Made by a program: the position numbers and the translations under genes
The notes under the pieces: generated by a model
Database searches by the model: none
What the model saw: the letters and a program-made list of their open reading frames with translations, nothing else
Told to the model about the DNA's origin: nothing
In this document: positions 42,602 to 52,200 of the stretch, piece after piece
How the letters are laid out: every line of letters starts with the position of its first letter
Numbering within the stretch: position 1 is the first letter of the stretch
Origin: an uncultured Lachnospiraceae bacterium
GTDB lineage: Bacteria > Bacillota > Clostridia > Lachnospirales > Lachnospiraceae
DNA length: 64,000 bases
Direction: 5' to 3'
NCBI GenBank assembly: GCA_902776305.1
Contig: CACYPS010000005.1
Coordinates: 22,010 to 86,009 of the forward strand

Positions 42602-43678
42602 ATGAACAGATACGAACAAATCATCAGAAGTATTCAGCCCGCCAACAGTCAGGCAAGACAGGAAGCGGCATCCTATATAGACTCACTCATCAAGCCGATG
42701 GGAAGTCTCGGAAGACTAGAGACGCTCGCCATCGACATCGCAGGCATCACGGGAAATGTCCGCACCGGAAGTCTCAAAAAGCGCACGATTGTTGTCATGT
42801 GTTCCGATAACGGCGTACATGAGGAACGTGTCGCTTCTGCGCCTCAGGATGTCACCGTCCTCATGGCTCGCGTTATGGCGGAAGGAAAAAGCGGTATGAC
42901 GGTCCTGGCGAAGGAAGCCGGTTCTGACTATCTCCTCGTGGATGTAGGAATCAATACCGATGAAAAGATTCCAGGTCTTCTTAATCGTAAGATTGCCAGG
43001 GGTACTGCCAACTTCACCAAAGGCCCTGCCATGACAAGGGAGATGTGCATCAAGGCCATCGAGACGGGTATCGACATTGTTCTGCAATTGAAGGAGGAAG
43101 GTTGCGAGCTGATCGGAACAGGCGAGCTCGGAATGGGAAACACGACTTCCAGCGCATGTGTTCTGATGGGCCTGACAGGACTGACTGCCAACGAGGCTGT
43201 CGGAAAGGGTGCCGGACTGACTGATGTAGCATTTGAAAACAAAAAGAGTGTCGCTGCCCGTGCCATTGCGGTGAACGAACCGAATGCCGATGATCCGATC
43301 GACGTTCTCTCAAAAGTCGGCGGTTTCGATATTGCCGGACTCGTCGGCGTATACCTCGGAGCGGCATACTGCCGAATACCGGTCGTGATCGACGGTTTTA
43401 TTTCAGCCGTTGCAGCACTTGCAGCAAGCCGCCTGTGCCCCGCCGCTGCCGACTTTATGATTCCGTCACACTGCTCGGCAGAGCCGGGATTTTCCCGTGC
43501 GATGAAAGAACTCGGAAAGGAGCCCGTGCTTTTCATGGATATGCGGCTCGGCGAAGGAAGCGGCTGCCCGCTGGCTTTTCATTTGATTGATGCTGCACTT
43601 GCTATGGTGAACGGGATGGCCACATTCAAAGAAGCTTCTGTTGACAGGACACAGCTGGTGGATATACGGGAACGCTGA
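42602..43678 (+). CDS. cobT: Nicotinate-nucleotide-dimethylbenzimidazole phosphoribosyltransferase
   Basis: This is a 358-residue enzyme of lower-ligand activation in cobamide synthesis; it makes alpha-ribazole phosphate from nicotinate mononucleotide and a benzimidazole-type base. The start is ATG 42602 behind GAGGAGGTAGAAGCC. Key segments are MGSLGRLE, CSDNGVHEE, TGELGMGNTTSSA, PVVIDGFIS and, near the C-terminus, MRLGEGSGCPLA with the catalytic Glu. No other cob/cbi operon is present; a histidine phosphatase 4 kb downstream could act as the CobC partner. No cobalamin riboswitch was recognised upstream. Confidence 0.94.
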   Translation: MNRYEQIIRSIQPANSQARQEAASYIDSLIKPMGSLGRLETLAIDIAGITGNVRTGSLKKRTIVVMCSDNGVHEERVASAPQDVTVLMARVMAEGKSGMTVLAKEAGSDYLLVDVGINTDEKIPGLLNRKIARGTANFTKGPAMTREMCIKAIETGIDIVLQLKEEGCELIGTGELGMGNTTSSACVLMGLTGLTANEAVGKGAGLTDVAFENKKSVAARAIAVNEPNADDPIDVLSKVGGFDIAGLVGVYLGAAYCRIPVVIDGFISAVAALAASRLCPAAADFMIPSHCSAEPGFSRAMKELGKEPVLFMDMRLGEGSGCPLAFHLIDAALAMVNGMATFKEASVDRTQLVDIRER

Positions 43679-43837
43679 GACATTCTCGGATTTACGTATT
43701 TACCATAGACACACATCTATAGAATTTTGCGTCAAAGATTAGTATCTATGTGCATAATCATTGCACATTTTCAGTGTTTTGTTGCATATTTTCCGATTTC
43801 GTTCTACAATTATGGAAAATAGCCGGAGGTGACGCTT

Positions 43838-45811
43838 ATGTTATATGTAATTCCTGTCATAGCTGTTTGTGCGCTTTTGTTCGCGGTCTATCTCGCCTTT
43901 TCTGTCAAGAAAGAAGCGGAAGGAACCGACCGCATGAAAGAGATTGCGGGTGCGATCCGTGAAGGCGCTAATGCATTTCTCTTCTCGGAATACAAGGTGC
44001 TCGTTATATTTGCGGCAGTACTCTTTGTTGTCATCGGTGTCGGAATCGGTAACTGGATCACCGCAGTATGTTTCCTGATCGGTGCAATCTTCTCGACACT
44101 TGCCGGCTTCTTCGGCATGCGCATCGCGACGGATGCAAATGTTCGCACCGCCAACGCCGCCCGCACTTCCGGTATGGCCAAAGCTCTCACCGTCGCTTAC
44201 CACGGCGGAGCTGTCATGGGATTCTCCGTGGTCGGACTCGGTCTTCTGGGCGTAAGTGTGATTTATCTGATCACCGGCAATGCGGACGTCCTCTTCGGTT
44301 ACAGTCTCGGAGCCTCCTCCGTTGCTCTTTTCGCCCGTGTCGGCGGCGGTATCTATACGAAGGCCGCTGACGTAGGCGCTGACCTCGTCGGCAAGGTAGA
44401 AAACAACATTCCGGAGGACGACCCGAGAAATCCCGCAGTCATCGCGGATAATGTCGGTGACAACGTCGGAGACGTTGCCGGAATGGGCGCGGATCTCTTT
44501 GAATCCTATGTAGGAGCCGTCGTTTCCGCCATCACGCTCGGTATCCTTGCGTATGACAAAGCCGGGGCCATTTATCCTCTTCTGCTCGCGGCCGTCGGCA
44601 TCATCGCATCCATGATCGGCACATTCTTCGTCAAGGGTGATGAGAACGGAAATCCGCAGGCAGCCCTCAACAGAGGCAGCTATGTGGCATATATCATTAC
44701 GATCATCTTTGCTCTGGTCGGAAGCAACATGATACTCGGCTCCATGAAACCGGCATTTGCCGTGATCTTCGGTCTTGCCGTCGGATTCATCATCGGCCAG
44801 GCAACCGAGATGTTCACATCAGACCGTTACTCTTCCGTCAAGAAGATAGCTGAGCAGTCACAGACCGGTTCGGGTACCAATATTATTTCCGGTCTTGCCG
44901 TCGGTATGAAATCTACAGTCATTCCTATCGTCTGCATCTGCATCGGCATCATGGGAGCTTTCCTGATCACAGGTCTTTACGGTATCGCACTTGCCGCGGT
45001 CGGTATGCTCGCCACGACAGGAAGCACGATTGCAGTCGACGCTTACGGTCCGATTGCCGATAACGCAGGCGGTATCGCCGAGATGTCCGGACTGGATGAG
45101 AGTGTCAGAAATATCACGGACAAACTTGACTCTGTCGGAAATACCACAGCTGCCATCGGCAAGGGATTCGCCATCGGCTCCGCTGCTCTGACTGCGCTTG
45201 CCCTGTTCGTATCCTACGCACAGGCTGTATCTCTGGATGCAATTGATATTATGGCGCCGAAGGTCATCGTCGGTCTCTTCATCGGCGGCATGCTTACTTT
45301 CCTCTTCTCCGCGATAACGATGGAGTCCGTTTCAAAGGCGGCTTACAGCATGATCGAGGAAGTTCGCCGCCAGTTTCGCGAAGATCCGGGTATCCTGAAA
45401 GGGAAGAGCCGTCCGGATTATAAGACCTGCGTAGGCATTTCAACCATCGCGGCCCTTCGCGAGATGATCGTCCCCGGTATCATCGCAGCCGCAGCTCCGA
45501 TCATCATCGGTCTCCTTCTCGGAACGGAGGCTCTGGGCGGACTTCTCGCCGGAGCGCTCGTGACCGGCGTTCTGCTAGCGATCTTCATGTCCAACTCCGG
45601 CGGAGCGTGGGACAACGCCAAGAAGTATATCGAGAGCGGCAACTACGGCGGCAAGGGTTCTGAGGCCCATCATGCGGCAGTCGTCGGAGATACGGTAGGC
45701 GATCCGTTCAAGGACACATCCGGACCTTCCATCAACATTTTGATCAAGCTGATGACGGTCGTATCTCTGGTATTTGCACCGCTCTTCCTGTCGATAGGAA
45801 GTCTGTTCTGA
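43838..45811 (+). CDS. hppA: Membrane-bound ion-translocating pyrophosphatase
   Basis: This 657-residue enzyme pumps H+ or Na+ with pyrophosphate hydrolysis. The start is ATG 43838 behind GGAGGTGACGCTT. About 16 membrane helices are present. The substrate site is [11 protein letters not shown], followed by [34 protein letters not shown]; a second acidic motif lies near [15 protein letters not shown]. In [18 protein letters not shown] the residue after TT is Ala rather than Lys, which marks the K+-dependent class. Whether H+ or Na+ is moved cannot be decided from sequence alone. A family-A palindrome downstream, followed by six Ts, may serve as its terminator. Confidence 0.96.
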   Translation: MLYVIPVIAVCALLFAVYLAFSVKKEAEGTDRMKEIAGAIREGANAFLFSEYKVLVIFAAVLFVVIGVGIGNWITAVCFLIGAIFSTLAGFFGMRIATDANVRTANAARTSGMAKALTVAYHGGAVMGFSVVGLGLLGVSVIYLITGNADVLFGYSLGASSVALFARVGGGIYTKAADVGADLVGKVENNIPEDDPRNPAVIADNVGDNVGDVAGMGADLFESYVGAVVSAITLGILAYDKAGAIYPLLLAAVGIIASMIGTFFVKGDENGNPQAALNRGSYVAYIITIIFALVGSNMILGSMKPAFAVIFGLAVGFIIGQATEMFTSDRYSSVKKIAEQSQTGSGTNIISGLAVGMKSTVIPIVCICIGIMGAFLITGLYGIALAAVGMLATTGSTIAVDAYGPIADNAGGIAEMSGLDESVRNITDKLDSVGNTTAAIGKGFAIGSAALTALALFVSYAQAVSLDAIDIMAPKVIVGLFIGGMLTFLFSAITMESVSKAAYSMIEEVRRQFREDPGILKGKSRPDYKTCVGISTIAALREMIVPGIIAAAAPIIIGLLLGTEALGGLLAGALVTGVLLAIFMSNSGGAWDNAKKYIESGNYGGKGSEAHHAAVVGDTVGDPFKDTSGPSINILIKLMTVVSLVFAPLFLSIGSLF

Positions 45812-45890
45812 ATATGAAGTTCATATTTTAATAATTATTAGCAATCTGATTCAAGCACCTATCAGGTAAGTATGGAAAAGTAATTACCTT

Positions 45891-45990
45891 GAGGGGCTGT
45901 CGCATTAAGGCAGTATCGCCACAATATAACAGACATTTGCTACTATCGTCTGCTAAATTGCGGCTTCGCACCTTAATGCGGCAGCCCCTC
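45891..45990. repeat. Family A palindromic element, copy 4
   Basis: Outer arms GAGGGGCTGTCGCATTAAGG and CCTTAATGCGGCAGCCCCTC are almost perfect. The interior has CAGACATTTGC and GTCTGCTAAATTG. The following GTTTTTTC makes a plausible terminator for hppA. Confidence 0.85.
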
Positions 45991-46174
45991 GTTTTTTCCC
46001 GGTTGACGCTGACCTTAAGTCCCGCACATAGTCCCGCAAACGGGACTTGAGTGACCTGCAGCAATTTGATACAAAATCACTATAAAAGGCAGATATTCTT
46101 TTCAAATAATTACTTTTCGCTTATTATTATAAGTGAACCGTTCTGAATCATATTTTGTAAGGAAAAATAATTCT

Positions 46175-46852
46175 ATGCAAATCAATAAATTCAACATTCT
46201 GGAAACCAAAAACCGCATAATAGCCGACAACGACGAAGTCGCTTCCCGTGTCCGCAAAGACCTCTCGGATAAGAACATCTTTTTTCTGAACCTTATGGCT
46301 TCTCCCGGTGCCGGCAAAACGACTACCCTGGTGCGCACAATCAACGCTATAAAAGACAGATATCACATCGGCGTTATTGAAGCGGACGTGGACTCAACTG
46401 TCGACGCGGAGACGGTAGCGGGGACCGGCGTACGAGTCATTCAGGTACATAACGGCGGGTCTTGTCATATGGATGCCGATATGACTCTTCAGGGACTCGA
46501 AGGTCTTGGTCTTCAGGATCTCGATGTCATATTCCTTGAAAACATCGGCAACATGGTCTGCCCGGCGGAGTTCGATGTCGGGGCGTCCTGCTCCGCAATG
46601 ATTCTCAGCGTGCCTGAAGGTGACGACAAACCGCTCAAGTATCCTCTCATGTTCCGTGTCAGTGATGTGCTTCTCATCAACAAGACGGACACCATGGAGA
46701 TCTTTGATTTCGACCAGGATGCACTTCGTAAACGGGTAGCTGACCTGAATCCCGACTGTGAAATCATCCCTGTGAGCGCACTCACGGGAGAAGGATTCGA
46801 TGCGTGGATAAAATGGCTGACTGACCGCATCGAAAGCCATCGCTGCCAATGA
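46175..46852 (+). CDS. hypB: HypB-like nickel-insertion GTPase, copy 1
   Basis: This is a 225-residue GTPase that works with HypA in loading nickel into hydrogenase. The start is set at MQINKFNILET (ATG 46175). The P-loop is SPGAGKTT, and the metal site between switch regions is GSCHMDADM. FLENIGNMVCPAEFD, LSVPEGDDKPLKYP and NKTD complete the G domain. The N-terminal CxxCGC nickel site of E. coli HypB is absent. A second hypB follows after 19 bp. Confidence 0.92.
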   Translation: MQINKFNILETKNRIIADNDEVASRVRKDLSDKNIFFLNLMASPGAGKTTTLVRTINAIKDRYHIGVIEADVDSTVDAETVAGTGVRVIQVHNGGSCHMDADMTLQGLEGLGLQDLDVIFLENIGNMVCPAEFDVGASCSAMILSVPEGDDKPLKYPLMFRVSDVLLINKTDTMEIFDFDQDALRKRVADLNPDCEIIPVSALTGEGFDAWIKWLTDRIESHRCQ

Positions 46853-46871
46853 GAACCCGGGAGATAGACTT

Positions 46872-47519
46872 ATGAGGATAATAGAACTTAACAAAAGCGT
46901 CACAGCGTCTAATGATCTCGACGCCGAAATGCTGCGCGCCGAGCTGAAAGAAAAAGGTATCTGCCTTATTAACCTGATGAGCTCACCGGGGTCCGGAAAA
47001 ACGACCCTGATATCCCGCCTCATCCGGGACATGAACGAGGAGGTTCCGATCGCGGTATGCGAGGCCGACATTGACTCAGCAGTGGATGCTGAACGGATCG
47101 AGGCTCTCGGTGCAGTCGCAATCCAGGTCCACACGGACGGAATGTGTCACATGGATGCAGGCATGACTCGAAGAGGCCTTGAAGGCATGAACCTTGACGG
47201 TATTCGTCTGGCCTTTCTTGAAAATGTCGGCAATCTGATCTGCCCGGCAGAATACGACACCGGAGCTCACATCAATATGATGATACTGTCCGTGCCCGAG
47301 GGCGACGACAAGCCCCTCAAGTATCCGCTTATGTTCGAGAAAAGCGACGTGCTCGTCATTACAAAGACGGATGCGCTCCCCTACTTTTCTTTTGATACAG
47401 AAAAATGCATGCAGCGCGCTCTCGCACTGAATCCGAACCTTAAGATATTTCCTGTCTCAGCAAAGACGGGAATCGGTATGGATGCTTTAGAGACGTGGCT
47501 GAAAGGGAGGTCAACATGA
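46872..47519 (+). CDS. hypB: HypB-like nickel-insertion GTPase, copy 2
   Basis: This 215-residue paralog has the same layout: P-loop SPGSGKTT, metal site GMCHMDAGM, FLENVGNLICPAEYD, SVPEGDDKPLKYP and TKTD. It is clearly diverged from copy 1 rather than a recent duplication. It ends in an ATGA overlap with the histidine phosphatase gene, so all three genes form one operon. Why two HypB proteins are needed is unknown; formation of a heterodimer or service to two nickel enzymes are possibilities. Confidence 0.9.
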   Translation: MRIIELNKSVTASNDLDAEMLRAELKEKGICLINLMSSPGSGKTTLISRLIRDMNEEVPIAVCEADIDSAVDAERIEALGAVAIQVHTDGMCHMDAGMTRRGLEGMNLDGIRLAFLENVGNLICPAEYDTGAHINMMILSVPEGDDKPLKYPLMFEKSDVLVITKTDALPYFSFDTEKCMQRALALNPNLKIFPVSAKTGIGMDALETWLKGRST

Positions 47520-48112
47520 AAATATGGATTACACGGCATGGACAGACAAGGCTTAACAAGGCTCGCCTCATGCAGGGACTTACGGACGAACCGCTGAACG
47601 AAACAGGGATCATGCAGGCCAAAAAGACTCGGGAACTGATAGGCGATGTCCATTTTGACGCAGTCTATGCAAGCCCGCTGAACCGTGCCATCATGACAGG
47701 ATCCATCATCGGCGGCGTTGACCCTTCCGAGGTCATCATCGACCCCCGGATCATTGAGGCAGACTTCGGAAAGTATGAGCAGAGAAAGTATTATCTGCTC
47801 GGTCCCGCGATGACGCTCTACTGGGCGCTTCCGGAAATTTTTCCGGCTCCGGCAACCGTTGAGACAATAGCTTCACTCAGGAAGCGCAGTTCCGAATTTT
47901 TAAAAGAGCTGGAACAAAAAGACTATGAAAATGTTCTGGTATCCTGCCACGGCGGCATCATGCGCGCTCTGACAGGTTACATGATGGATAAGAAAAACGG
48001 GATCGTGTGGCGGCCGAAACCGCACAATTGCGAGATCAGAGTCTTTGGGTCAGTTGACGGTAAACATACATTTGTAGAAACGATAAGCGCTAAAAAATCC
48101 GGGAAGAAATGA
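47516..48112 (+). CDS. Histidine phosphatase family protein (possibly CobC-like)
   Basis: This 198-residue enzyme of the phosphoglycerate-mutase-like superfamily has the catalytic RHGQT near residue 6 and the second His in SCHGGIMRAL. Middle signature ASPLNRAIMTG and ADFGKYE are typical. The start overlaps the hypB stop (ATGA), with GGGAGG before it. The family includes alpha-ribazole phosphatase CobC, and cobT lies 4 kb upstream, but the operon partners are hypB genes, so the substrate is open. Confidence 0.85.
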   Translation: MKIWITRHGQTRLNKARLMQGLTDEPLNETGIMQAKKTRELIGDVHFDAVYASPLNRAIMTGSIIGGVDPSEVIIDPRIIEADFGKYEQRKYYLLGPAMTLYWALPEIFPAPATVETIASLRKRSSEFLKELEQKDYENVLVSCHGGIMRALTGYMMDKKNGIVWRPKPHNCEIRVFGSVDGKHTFVETISAKKSGKK

Positions 48113-48129
48113 TTATACAGTCGCATCAC

Positions 48130-48226
48130 GAGGGGCTGTCGCATTAAGTTGCGTCATAATGTGTGGCAAGCGGCATTTGCATATGTCTGCTATATATTGT
48201 GACGACGCCTAGTACGACCGCCCCTC
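48130..48226. repeat. Family A palindromic element, copy 5
   Basis: Outer arms GAGGGGCTGTCGCATTAAG and the diverged CTAGTACGACCGCCCCTC pair with several mismatches. The interior keeps GCATTTGCATATGTCTGCTATATATTG. Confidence 0.7.
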
Positions 48227-48382
48227 TGTTTGCTATACGCCTTCTTTTCTTGCAAGCCTAAAAGACTATTGATATCATAATATTATGTTTACCATGCAAA
48301 ATTCGATTAAGGATTGCTCCGTGTTTACGCACTCCCACGATCCTGTAATCATAGTATTTCTGAAATACTAAGGAAGACTGCC

Positions 48383-49084
48383 ATGTCCTATGTCGAATTC
48401 CGAAATGTCAAAAAAATATATAAAAGCGGCGAAGTGGAGATCCCCGCTCTCAACGGGGCGGACTTCTGCATTGAGAAAGGTGAATTCTGCGTGATCGTAG
48501 GCGCTTCGGGAGCAGGAAAGACCACCATCCTGAATATCCTCGGCGGAATGGATTCCCTTACTTCAGGATCCGTCTTTCTCGACGGAAAGGAAATCTCCTC
48601 CTACGACAAAAGGAAACTGACCGAATACCGCCGGTTCGAAATAGGCTTCGTGTTCCAGTTCTACAACCTTGTCCAGAATCTGACCGCCCTTGAAAATGTC
48701 GAGCTTGCTACGCAGCTCTCGAAAAATCCTCTCGACCCGGCCGAAATCCTGAGACAGGTGGGGCTGTCGGACAGGCTGACGAACTTCCCGGCACAGCTCT
48801 CCGGCGGTGAGCAGCAGCGAGTCGCGATAGCGAGAGCGCTCGCTAAGAATCCGAAGCTGCTTCTGTGTGATGAACCGACCGGCGCTCTGGACTATCAGAC
48901 AGGCAAATCCGTACTCAAGCTTCTCTACGACACCTGCCGGCAGAATAAGATGACGGTAGTCGTAATAACACATAACTCCGCACTGACAGCGATGGCTGAC
49001 CGGATCATAACGGTCAGGAGCGGTAAAATCGAGAAAATGTATATGAACGAGAACCGCGTGGATATCTCGGAAATCGAGTGGTGA
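48383..49084 (+). CDS. ABC transporter ATP-binding protein (MacB/LolD type), second
   Basis: This is a 233-residue ATPase. The start is set at [11 protein letters not shown] (ATG 48383) behind AAGGAAG. Walker [25 protein letters not shown], signature LSGGEQQR, Walker [13 protein letters not shown] and ITHNS are intact. It is a paralog of the ATPase at 38197 and pairs with the giant permease that follows after two family-C repeats. Confidence 0.92.
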   Translation: MSYVEFRNVKKIYKSGEVEIPALNGADFCIEKGEFCVIVGASGAGKTTILNILGGMDSLTSGSVFLDGKEISSYDKRKLTEYRRFEIGFVFQFYNLVQNLTALENVELATQLSKNPLDPAEILRQVGLSDRLTNFPAQLSGGEQQRVAIARALAKNPKLLLCDEPTGALDYQTGKSVLKLLYDTCRQNKMTVVVITHNSALTAMADRIITVRSGKIEKMYMNENRVDISEIEW

Positions 49085-49090
49085 TAAACC

Positions 49091-49200
49091 TTCACTTTGC
49101 CCGCGTATCATAGACTCTCGTTACAAGTATTGCACGATGAAGCCAAATTTCACCTTGCGCACGTATCATAGACTCTCCTCACAAGTATTGCGCGATGAAG
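49091..49200. repeat. Family C repeats, two direct copies upstream of the giant permease
   Basis: Units at about 49091-49142 and 49149-49200 share TTCAC-TTGC-C-CGTATCATAGACTCTC followed by ACAAGTATTG and end in CGATGAAG. They fill the space between ATPase and permease genes. Confidence 0.8.
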
Positions 49201-49226
49201 AATAAAATCAAATAGTGTCCGAACCA

Positions 49227-52200
49227 ATGAATAAAAAGCGAGCGAACAGAAAACCGAATATTCTTCTGAAAATGACGCTCCGGGAAATAAAAAGTTCCTT
49301 CGGACGTTTTTTCGCTGTGCTCGCAATCATCGCTATCGGAACCGGCTTCTTTTCCGGCGTCAGAATCACCACCCCGGTCATGGTCCACACAGTAGATCAG
49401 TATTACCGTGATAATCAGCTGTATGATTACCGCGCACTCTCAACGATAGGCTGGGAAAAAGAGGAAGTAGGAAAACTGTCCGAAGAAGAAAATGTCCGCT
49501 CCGCGGAAGGCTCCTGGCAATACGATGTCCTATGCAAGACAGATGACGGATCCACCGGGGTCTACAAAGTGCACTCCATCACGCAGAACATCAATAATCT
49601 GCAGCTGACAGAAGGTCGAATGCCCGAAGCCGGCAACGAATGCATACTGGATACCCGAAATCGCTGCGGACTCGGAATAGGGGATTCGATCCATTTTTCT
49701 GAGGAAAATGAGAGCGATACGCTGGAGGCATTTTCCTATACAACTTATACGGTAGTAGGTTTCGCGGAATCCTCCCTGTATATCAATTTCGAACGAGGCA
49801 CAACATCTCTCGGAAACGGGACAGTCCTCGGCTTCATGTATCTTCCGAAGAGCTCCTTCAGCGCGGATTATTACACGGACATCTACGTGAAACTCGACTC
49901 CGATCCGGTCATCTACTCCGATGCATATAAAGACCGGATGGATGAGCTGCGCCCGAAGTGGGAAGATCTTGTTCAGTCCACGGCTGACGACCGGTACACA
50001 AGGCTCTATAACGACGCGGATCAGGAACTGAAGGATGCCCGGAAGGAATTCGAGGACAAAAAAGCCGAGGGAAAGCAGGAGCTTGGCGACGCCGCAAAAG
50101 AACTTGAGGACGGAAAGAAAGAACTTGAGGACGCGGCAAAAGAGCTGGAAGACGGAAAGAAAGAGCTCGACGATGCAGCCACGGAACTCTCTGACGGCAG
50201 GACAAAGCTCGATGACGCGGCAAAAGAGCTGGAAGACGGAAAAAAGGAGCTCGACAGCAACGCCGTCAAACTCTCCGATGCAGAAAAAGAGCTGGACTCC
50301 GCCAAATCTCAGCTGGATGAGGGCGGCTTACAGCTTGATGATGCTGCCGACCAGCTCATATCTTCAGGTGATCAGCTCTCCTCTGCTCTTGAAGAAATTG
50401 AAAATGGCGAGGCGGAACTCATCGCCGGCGGTGCAGAGCTGGATGAGGCCGCTACACAGCTATATGAGAGCGAAATACAACTTGCCGCAGCAGAGCAACA
50501 GTTATCCGAAAGCGAATCCCAGCTGGATGCAGCCTGGCAGCAGTTATCCGAGTCGAAAGCTGTCCTCGATGAAACTCAGGCTGCTCTTGATGATGCAGAA
50601 GCACAGCTTGCGTCCGGAAAAGCGGAACTCGATGAAACCGCCATCCGGCTCACTCAGTCGGAGGCTGCGCTGAATGCCTCTCAGGAAGAGCTTGACCGTC
50701 AGCAGGTAGAACTTTCCATGGCTTATGCTGTGGGTTTTATAAATGAGGAAGCCTATCTGGCCGCTCAGGCCGAACTTGACGCTGCGCAATATGAACTTGA
50801 CGCTTACCGGGCTGAGTACGAGAGCGGTGCTGCCGCCTATGAGGCAGGTCTCGCCGAATACGAAGCCAACAGAGCAGAATATGAAGCGGGTAAAGCCGCC
50901 TATGAAACGGGACTCGCTCAATATCAGGCCGGCCTTTCCGAATACGAAGCCGGAAAAGCTGCTTACGAGCAGGGAGTTGCCGAATATGAAGCCGGAAGAG
51001 CTGCCTATGAACAGGGCGCTGCCGAGTACGAAGCCGGAAGAGCCGCCTACGATGCGGCTGTTGAAGAGTATGAGGCAGGCGTTGCCGAGTACAATGACGG
51101 CGTCTCGCAGTACAATGACGGGCTCGCCGCTTATTATGACGCTCTCGAAGAGTACGAGGCAGGCGTTGCCGAATACAATGACGGACTTGCAGAGTATATT
51201 TCGGGCAAGGAACAATATGACCGGGGCGTTCAGGACTACAAAGACGGCAGAGCTGAATATGAGAAGGCCGTAGCAGATTACGAGAGCGGAAAGAAAGACT
51301 ACGATCAGGGTGTGCTCGATTATGAAGAAGGCCTTCGGGAATATAAAGACGGACTCGTCGAATACGAGGACGGCGTTGCCGAATACGAGGACGCCAAAAA
51401 GACGTATGATACGGAAATAGCGGACGCAGAAAAAAAGCTCCAGGATGCGGAAGACGAATTGGCAGATTTCGAGGAGCCTGACACGTATCTTCTCGAGCGT
51501 TCCACAAATATCGCCTACGCCTGTTTCGAGAGCGACTCGGAAATCGTGAAGCAGGTCGCCCGGGTCCTCCCGCTCTTTTTCATCCTGGTTGCTGTCCTTG
51601 TCTGTATGACAACCATGACCCGTATGGTAGACGAGAGACGCGGTCAGATCGGAATTCTGAAGGGGCTCGGATATTCCGGACGGGACATTATGATGACTTT
51701 CATGCTCTATTCGGGTACTGCCGCAATCCTGGGCTGCATTATCGGATACGCGATAGGCGTCGTACTGTTCCCGGCCGTTATCTGGTTCGCCTACGAAATG
51801 ATGTACAACAGTATACCGATCCGTTTCCTTACTAACTGGAAACTGGCGACTATCGTTTTTATCGTCTCCCTTGCCTCCACTCTCGGTACTACCTATATCT
51901 CCTGTCGGAGCGAGATGTCGGAATCCGCTGCAAGCCTGCTGCGCCCGAAGGCACCGAAAGCCGGCAAGCGGGTCTTTCTGGAGTACATACCTGCCGTTTG
52001 GAGCCGCATGAAATTCATGCATAAGGTATCTGTCCGGAACATTTTCCGCTATAAGAAGCGATTCTTTATGATGGTGGTGGGAATCAGCGGTTGTACTGCT
52101 CTCCTTCTGACGGGATTCGGTCTGAAGGATTCTATCGCTACATTTGTCGATTCACAGTATGAAGAAATTCAGGTCGCGAAAGCGGAACTACTCATGGAGG

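Noticed and set aside
50544-52022. 492-codon minus-strand open frame opposite the giant permease
   Set aside because: It arises from reverse reading of the coiled-coil repeats.
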